This document shows, piece after piece, positions 60,119 to 64,000 of a stretch of 64,000 bases of DNA (the stretch's first letter is position 1; each line of letters starts with the position of its first letter). The position numbers were made by a program, and so were the translations under genes. Origin of the DNA: Pseudomonas pharyngis (GTDB lineage Bacteria; Pseudomonadota; Gammaproteobacteria; Pseudomonadales; Pseudomonadaceae); NCBI RefSeq assembly GCF_021602345.1, contig NZ_BQID01000006.1, positions 295,828 to 359,827 on the forward strand, written 5' to 3'. Under the pieces are notes generated by a model. That model worked only from the letters and a program-made list of their open reading frames with translations. It was not told the DNA's origin and did not search any database.

Positions 60119-60690
60119 CCTTGCGTCTGGATCTGCTGCGCCACGGTGAAACCGAGCTCGGCGGCGGCCTGCGCGGCAGCCTCGACGATGCACTGACCGA
60201 AAAAGGCTGGGCGCAGATGCGCGAGGCGGTGAGCGGGCAGGCGCCGTGGGATCGGCTGGTCAGTTCGCCGTTGCAGCGTTGTGCGCGGTTTGCTGAAGAG
60301 TTGAGCGCGCAGTGGGAGCTGTCGGTTTCTCTGGACAAGAATCTGCAAGAACTGCATTTCGGTGCCTGGGAAGGGCAGAGCGCGGCGGCGCTGATGGAAA
60401 CCGATGCCGAGGGCCTGGGCTTGTTCTGGGCGGATCCCTATGGGTTTACCCCGCCGCAGGGTGAGCCGGTCAGCGATTTTTCGGCGCGGGTGCTGGCGGC
60501 GGTGATGCGACTGCACGCGGCGCACGCGGGTGAGCGGGTGTTGCTGATCAGTCATGGTGGCGTCATGCGTCTGTTGCTGGCGCAGGCCCGTGGCTTGCCC
60601 CGTGAACAACTGCTCAATGTCGAAGTCGGCCACGGCGCGCTGTTTTCGCTGATCGTCGAGGCCGACGGTTCGCTCAGGGAAGTGCTCTGA
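60115..60690 (+). CDS. cobC: Alpha-ribazole phosphatase (histidine phosphatase family)
   Basis: 191 residues. Phosphohistidine motif [14 protein letters not shown] (residues 5-18), then the [14 protein letters not shown] core arginines and HGG in [13 protein letters not shown]. It removes the 5'-phosphate from alpha-ribazole phosphate or from cobalamin phosphate. The symbol follows Salmonella CobC and must not be confused with the decarboxylase at 56084. Tightly coupled in the operon. Confidence 0.9.
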   Translation: MTLRLDLLRHGETELGGGLRGSLDDALTEKGWAQMREAVSGQAPWDRLVSSPLQRCARFAEELSAQWELSVSLDKNLQELHFGAWEGQSAAALMETDAEGLGLFWADPYGFTPPQGEPVSDFSARVLAAVMRLHAAHAGERVLLISHGGVMRLLLAQARGLPREQLLNVEVGHGALFSLIVEADGSLREVL

Positions 60691-60691
60691 C

Positions 60692-61423
60692 ATGCTGCCT
60701 CTGTGGATCGCCCTGCAATTTCTCAGCAGCCTGCCGATTCGTCTGCCGGGCATGCCGGCGCCTGAACAGCTCGGCCGGTCGCTGCTGTTTTATCCGCTGG
60801 TGGGACTGTTGTTCGGTGTCATTCTCTGGGCGCTGAACATTTCCTTGGTCGGCACGCCGTTGCTGTTGCATGCGGCGCTGTTGCTGGCGGTGTGGGTGCT
60901 GCTCAGCGGCGCGTTGCACCTTGATGGGCTGGCGGACAGCGCCGATGCGTGGCTCGGCGGGTTCGGTGATCGCGAGCGTACGCTGACGATCATGAAAGAT
61001 CCACGCAGCGGGCCGATCGCGGTGGTGACGCTGGTGCTGGTGTTGCTGCTCAAGTTTGCCGCGTTGCTGGCGTTGATCGAACAACAGCAGGGCATGGCAT
61101 TGATCATCGTGCCGCTGATCGGCCGAGCGGCGTTGCTCGGGCTGTTTCTCACCACGACTTATGTGCGGGCCGGCGGGTTGGGGCAGGCGCTGGCCGATCA
61201 TCTGCCGCGTAAGGCGGGTTGGCAGGTGCTGGCAGGGAGTGCGGCGGCGTGTGTGGCGATCGCCGGGTTCGACGCTGTCGTGGCGTTGCTGCTGGCGGTT
61301 GTCGTGTTCATCTGGCTGCGGCATTTGATGGTGCGGCGACTGGGTGGAACCACCGGTGATACGGCCGGCGCGTTGCTGGAATTGCTAGAGATGTCAGTGC
61401 TGGTCGGGCTGGCCTTATCTTGA
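60692..61423 (+). CDS. cobS: Adenosylcobinamide-GDP ribazoletransferase
   Basis: 243 residues, integral membrane enzyme with ~6 TM helices. The signature LDGLADSADAWLGGFGDRERT and KDPRSGPIAVVTLVLVLLLK are clear, as is the N-terminal FLSSLPIR segment. It joins alpha-ribazole to adenosylcobinamide-GDP as the last assembly step. Called CobV in P. denitrificans. Last gene of the riboswitch-controlled operon; no terminator is obvious before the marR gene. Confidence 0.95.
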   Translation: MLPLWIALQFLSSLPIRLPGMPAPEQLGRSLLFYPLVGLLFGVILWALNISLVGTPLLLHAALLLAVWVLLSGALHLDGLADSADAWLGGFGDRERTLTIMKDPRSGPIAVVTLVLVLLLKFAALLALIEQQQGMALIIVPLIGRAALLGLFLTTTYVRAGGLGQALADHLPRKAGWQVLAGSAAACVAIAGFDAVVALLLAVVVFIWLRHLMVRRLGGTTGDTAGALLELLEMSVLVGLALS

Positions 61424-61447
61424 TCTGTAACTTGATTTAACACAGTC

Positions 61448-61463
61448 GCGGGTATATACACGC
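61448..61463. promoter_or_regulatory. MarR operator overlapping the marR promoter
   Basis: GCGGGTATATACACGC, an imperfect palindrome with the same core as 61895-61910. A candidate promoter overlaps it: -35 TTGATT (61432-61437), 17-nt spacer, -10 TATACA (61455-61460). Predicted start of transcription is at or next to the ATG (61467). Repressor bound here would block RNA polymerase: autoregulation. Confidence 0.75.
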
Positions 61464-61466
61464 ATC

Positions 61467-61871
61467 ATGCTTCCATCTCAGTGTTTGTGCACCAACCTGC
61501 GTCGCGCCGCGCGTGGCGTCAGCAGGCATTACGACGGCGCTCTCGACGGCTTCGGGATCAACGTTGCCCAGTATTCTCTGCTGTGCAATCTGCAGCGCCT
61601 GGATCAGCCGAGCATTTCCGAACTGGCCGAGGCCATGGGCCTGGATCGCAGCACCCTCGGGCGCAATCTGCGGGTGCTGGAAGGCGAGGGCCTGGTGGCG
61701 CTGGCCGAGGGCGAAGACATGCGCAACCGCATCGTCCGGCTCACTGAAACCGGTGCGCAACGCCTGGCAGCAGCCTTGCCGGCCTGGGAAGCGGCGCAAC
61801 AGCGGTTGATCGACCGACTGGGTGCCGAGAAGCGTGAAACCTTGCTGCGGCTATTGGATGAACTGGCCTGA
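61467..61871 (+). CDS. MarR-family transcriptional repressor
   Basis: 134 residues, compact MarR winged helix: recognition region SISELAEAMGLDRSTLGRNL (about 50-69), wing LVALAEGEDMRNRIVRLT. A Cys pair near the N-terminus (MLPSQCLCTNLRR) could be a redox sensor; MarR family members in other species use such cysteines. It lacks a clear SD, and the promoter predicts a leaderless or nearly leaderless transcript. It lies upstream of the MFS gene, with a similar operator in front of both genes. Confidence 0.9.
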   Translation: MLPSQCLCTNLRRAARGVSRHYDGALDGFGINVAQYSLLCNLQRLDQPSISELAEAMGLDRSTLGRNLRVLEGEGLVALAEGEDMRNRIVRLTETGAQRLAAALPAWEAAQQRLIDRLGAEKRETLLRLLDELA

Positions 61872-61894
61872 GGGCCGGTTTTTTCCGAATCTAA

Positions 61895-61910
61895 GCGGGT
61901 ATATACCCGC
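61895..61910. promoter_or_regulatory. MarR operator in front of the MFS gene
   Basis: GCGGGTATATACCCGC, a perfect 16-bp palindrome, 15 nt upstream of the MFS ATG (61926). The SD (GGAG) follows it. Core matches the site before marR, so the two form a simple marR-controlled locus. Confidence 0.8.
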
Positions 61911-61925
61911 GACTGGAGAATAATA

Positions 61926-63134
61926 ATGAGTTCGATGTGGCGTACGTGCGGTTGGGTGTTGCTGGGGAGTGCGCTGATTCTGGCGTTGTCATTGGGCGTG
62001 CGGCACGGCTTCGGCTTGTTTCTGTCGCCGATGAGCGCCCAGTTCGGCTGGGGGCGCGAGGTGTTCGCCTTCGCCATCGCCTTGCAGAACCTGATCTGGG
62101 GGCTGGCGCAACCGTTCACTGGCGCGCTGGCCGACCGCTTCGGCGCGGCGAAAGTGGTGTTGATCGGCGGTGTGCTCTACGCCTTGGGCCTGGTGTTCAT
62201 GGGCCTGTCGGAAACCGCTTTGGGCTTGTCCCTGAGCGCCGGTCTGTTGATCGGTATCGGACTGTCCGGGACCTCGTTCTCGGTGATTCTTGGCGTCGTC
62301 GGTCGCGCCGTGCCGCCGGAAAAACGCAGCATGGGCATGGGCATTGCCAGCGCCGCCGGATCCTTTGGCCAGTTCGCGATGTTGCCGGGCACCCTCGGGC
62401 TGATCGGCTGGCTCGGCTGGTCGGCGGCATTGCTGGTGCTGGGACTGCTGGTGGCGTTGATCGTGCCGCTGGTGAGCATGCTCAAGGACAAGCCGCTGCC
62501 GGTGCTCGGCCACGAACAAACCCTGTCCGAAGCCCTGCGCGAGGCCTGCTCGCATTCCGGGTTCTGGCTGCTGGCGTTCGGCTTTTTCGTCTGCGGATTT
62601 CAGGTGGTGTTCATCGGCGTGCACTTGCCGGCGTATCTGGTTGATCAGCATCTGCCGGCCACCGTCGGCACCACCGTGCTGGCGTTGATCGGCCTGTTCA
62701 ACATCTTCGGTACCTACACCGCCGGTTGGCTCGGTGGGCGGATGTCCAAACCGCGTCTGCTGACCGGGCTCTATCTGCTGCGCGCGGTGGTGATCGTGCT
62801 GTTTCTGTGGCTGCCGGTGACGACGACCTCGGCCTATCTGTTCGGCATGGCCATGGGGTTCCTGTGGCTGTCGACGGTGCCGTTGACCAACGGTACGGTG
62901 GCGACCTTGTTTGGCGTGCGAAACCTGTCCATGCTCGGCGGCATCGTGTTTCTGTTCCATCAGTTGGGTTCGTTCCTCGGCGGCTGGCTGGGCGGGGTGG
63001 TGTATGACCGAACCGGGAGTTATGACTTGATCTGGCAAGTGGCGATTCTCCTGAGTCTGCTGGCGGCGGCGCTGAACTGGCCGGTGCGCGAGCGCCCGGT
63101 CGAGCGCCTGCAACCGCGTGCGAGCGCCGCATGA
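61926..63134 (+). CDS. MFS transporter, MarR-controlled
   Basis: 402 residues, 12 TM helices. Motif-A-like loop between TM2 and TM3 is GALADRFGAAKVVL; TM4-TM5 features GIASAAGSFGQFAMLPG. The shape resembles the monocarboxylate/oxalate-formate MFS branch (UhpC/OFA-like), which mostly moves small carboxylates. Control by an adjacent MarR hints at export of a small aromatic or carboxylate inducer. Substrate not predictable. It overlaps the downstream small ORF by four nucleotides (ATGA). Confidence 0.85.
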   Translation: MSSMWRTCGWVLLGSALILALSLGVRHGFGLFLSPMSAQFGWGREVFAFAIALQNLIWGLAQPFTGALADRFGAAKVVLIGGVLYALGLVFMGLSETALGLSLSAGLLIGIGLSGTSFSVILGVVGRAVPPEKRSMGMGIASAAGSFGQFAMLPGTLGLIGWLGWSAALLVLGLLVALIVPLVSMLKDKPLPVLGHEQTLSEALREACSHSGFWLLAFGFFVCGFQVVFIGVHLPAYLVDQHLPATVGTTVLALIGLFNIFGTYTAGWLGGRMSKPRLLTGLYLLRAVVIVLFLWLPVTTTSAYLFGMAMGFLWLSTVPLTNGTVATLFGVRNLSMLGGIVFLFHQLGSFLGGWLGGVVYDRTGSYDLIWQVAILLSLLAAALNWPVRERPVERLQPRASAA

Positions 63135-63253
63135 ACCGTTTCTGGCCGCAGATCGTCGTCACCGCACTCGGCGCCGCGTTGCTGGCGCTGGTGTGGTGGG
63201 GCTGGCATCAGGGCGGGTTGGCGCTGATGCAGTTGGGCATGGGTGCTTGCTAG
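63131..63253 (+). CDS. 40-residue single-TM peptide coupled to the MFS gene
   Basis: Translation [20 protein letters not shown] followed by [20 protein letters not shown], then TAG. One clear TM helix (about 7-25) rich in Ala/Leu/Trp, with a short polar C-terminal part. The ATG overlaps the MFS stop codon (ATGA), which is typical of translational coupling. Too short for ordinary gene finders. It might be a small accessory membrane subunit of the MFS transporter; no proof is visible. Confidence 0.6.
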   Translation: MNRFWPQIVVTALGAALLALVWWGWHQGGLALMQLGMGAC

Positions 63254-63308
63254 ACCGGCGGGAGGGCGAGTAACGTCGAGGCCTGACGATTGCTCAAGGA
63301 TGCCCGAC

Positions 63309-63869
63309 ATGCTCAAGCGCTGGTGTGCTGTTCCCGCGTTGCTGATGGCGTTGACCGGACTGGCCCAGGCCGCGGACTGTCCGGATCTGTTGCAAGGCTC
63401 GTTGCCCAAGTTGCGGGCCAAGGAATCCATCGACCTGTGTCAGCGCTACGCCGACAAACCGCTGGTAGTGATTAACACGGCCAGCTTCTGTGGTTTTGCA
63501 CCGCAGTTCGAGGGGCTTGAAGCGCTGAATCAGCGCTACAAGGCCCAGGGCCTGGAAATGCTCGGCGTACCGTCCAATGACTTCAAGCAGGAGTCCAAGG
63601 ACAGCGCCGAGACCGCCAAGGTCTGCTACGCCAACTACGGCGTGACGTTCACCATGACCGAGCCGCAGAAGGTGCGGGGTGACGATGCGACTCATCTGTT
63701 CCAGGTGCTGGCCAAACAGAGCAGCGCACCGAAGTGGAATTTCTACAAATACGTCATCGACCGCCAGGGCAAGGTGATCGCCAATTTCTCCAGCCTGACC
63801 AAACCGGATGATCCGGAATTTCTGGCGGCCATCGAGAAAGCCATTGCCTCCCAGCCGCTGAAACCCTGA
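63309..63869 (+). CDS. Periplasmic glutathione peroxidase-like protein (Cys type)
   Basis: 186 residues from [24 protein letters not shown], with signal peptide (cleavage about 21). An ATG three codons upstream is too close to the AAGGA SD. GPx fold: peroxidatic C61 in [17 protein letters not shown] in place of selenocysteine, and [15 protein letters not shown] with the conserved Trp/Asn/Phe. A possible resolving Cys is in [11 protein letters not shown]. The usual CNQFG box is changed to [10 protein letters not shown]. Thioredoxin-like reductants are probable in place of glutathione. Export suggests defence of envelope lipids. Confidence 0.88.
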   Translation: MLKRWCAVPALLMALTGLAQAADCPDLLQGSLPKLRAKESIDLCQRYADKPLVVINTASFCGFAPQFEGLEALNQRYKAQGLEMLGVPSNDFKQESKDSAETAKVCYANYGVTFTMTEPQKVRGDDATHLFQVLAKQSSAPKWNFYKYVIDRQGKVIANFSSLTKPDDPEFLAAIEKAIASQPLKP

Positions 63870-63906
63870 TCGACGTGTCTAGTCCTGAAATAGGTTTACA
63901 CCTGTT

Positions 63907-64000
63907 TCACCCTAACGCCCGATGCACTGCATCGGGCGTTTTGTATTTCAAGGACAGGTGCGGGCGCTCCCGGTTGTAGATCAAGATCGCCTCCCGCACC
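63907..64000 (-). CDS. IS3-family OrfB transposase, C-terminal 30 residues
   Basis: The minus frame reads VREAILIYNRERPHLSLKYK then TPDAVHRALG and stop. The YNxERPHxSLxYxTP pattern is the characteristic DDE-integrase C-terminal end of IS3-group (IS150/IS3-like) OrfB. The gene's N-terminal part and orfA are outside the window. No active-site D, D, E residues are within this fragment. Confidence 0.88.
   Translation of the reverse strand, partial: VREAILIYNRERPHLSLKYKTPDAVHRALG
63914..63944 (+). terminator. Terminator-like 27-bp palindrome in the transposase end
   Basis: AACGCCCGATGCA-C-TGCATCGGGCGTT is near-perfect and is followed by TTGTATTT on the plus strand. It would terminate gpx transcripts on the plus strand, yet the same bases encode the TPDAVHRA residues of the transposase. 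Confidence 0.65.

Larger units (their letters stand above)
63876..64000 (-). mobile_element. End of an IS3-family insertion sequence, cut by window edge
   Basis: From TGTCTAGTCCTGAAATAGG (63876) onward the DNA looks like an IS terminal repeat followed by the 3' end of an orfB transposase on the minus strand. The IS begins 6 nt after the gpx stop codon. The rest of the element and its other end lie outside the window, so target duplication cannot be checked. Confidence 0.8.

Overview
The window is chromosomal DNA of a fluorescent-group Pseudomonas (gammaproteobacterium). The evidence is the protein content (gcl-hyi-glxR-ttuD, sdhCDAB-sucAB-lpdG-sucCD-brnQ, purM/purN, htpG and the cobO...cobS order), the high GC content, the Pseudomonas REP sequences (GTGGGAGC..GCTCCCAC type), and a REP-associated tyrosine transposase. 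Almost all of it is core or soft-core genome. Species-level assignment is not possible by eye.

Layout. 1-6.7 kb: the glyoxylate carboligase operon (gcl-hyi-glxR-ttuD, minus strand, ttuD cut by the window edge), divergent from a GlcG/HbpS-family gene. Two identical TTGTATACAA palindromes lie in the shared promoter region. A RAYT gene bracketed by REPs and a TetR regulator follow. 6.8-12.1 kb: DUF808 membrane protein, an overlapping pair (alpha/beta-hydrolase-fold protein plus MlaA/VacJ), a small membrane protein and a membrane-anchored GH17 enzyme. 12.4-15.5 kb: a betaine-type binding protein and the DUF485-ActP acetate symporter pair. 15.5-16.5 kb: a gene-free kilobase dominated by a ~0.82-kb imperfect inverted repeat with ~290-nt arms. 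16.5-29.5 kb: the TCA block, gltA divergent from sdhCDAB-sucAB-lpdG-sucCD, which supplies citrate synthase, succinate dehydrogenase, 2-oxoglutarate dehydrogenase and succinyl-CoA synthetase. 29.9-38.1 kb: brnQ/braB, a lower-GC delta-60-repeat gene that looks accessory, DUF599-MAPEG, a small lipoprotein, a hotdog thioesterase pair, htpG and a dienelactone-hydrolase-like gene. 38.3-42.6 kb: pirin, OsmC, an amidohydrolase and a chemoreceptor. 42.6-52.2 kb: DUF3108-purN-purM, divergent from DUF2066-AI-2E permease-hda, then two NlpC/P60 lipoproteins, a PQQ-type sugar dehydrogenase and an unknown protein. 52.3-61.4 kb: a cobalamin riboswitch followed by ten tightly overlapping genes for corrinoid adenosylation, amidation and lower-ligand assembly. 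61.4-64 kb: a MarR repressor and MFS exporter with matching GCGGGTATATACCCGC-type operators, a 40-residue membrane peptide, a periplasmic glutathione peroxidase, and the end of an IS3-family element that runs off the right edge.

No tRNA, rRNA, CRISPR array, prophage or recognisable defence system was seen. The most unusual signals are the large inverted repeat between actP and gltA, the RAYT gene whose last codons are themselves a REP, the paired operators at the gcl and marR loci (with a probably leaderless marR transcript), the mlaA/hydrolase pair in which MlaA lacks the lipobox cysteine, and a 27-bp palindrome inside the transposase coding end that would work as a terminator for gpx.
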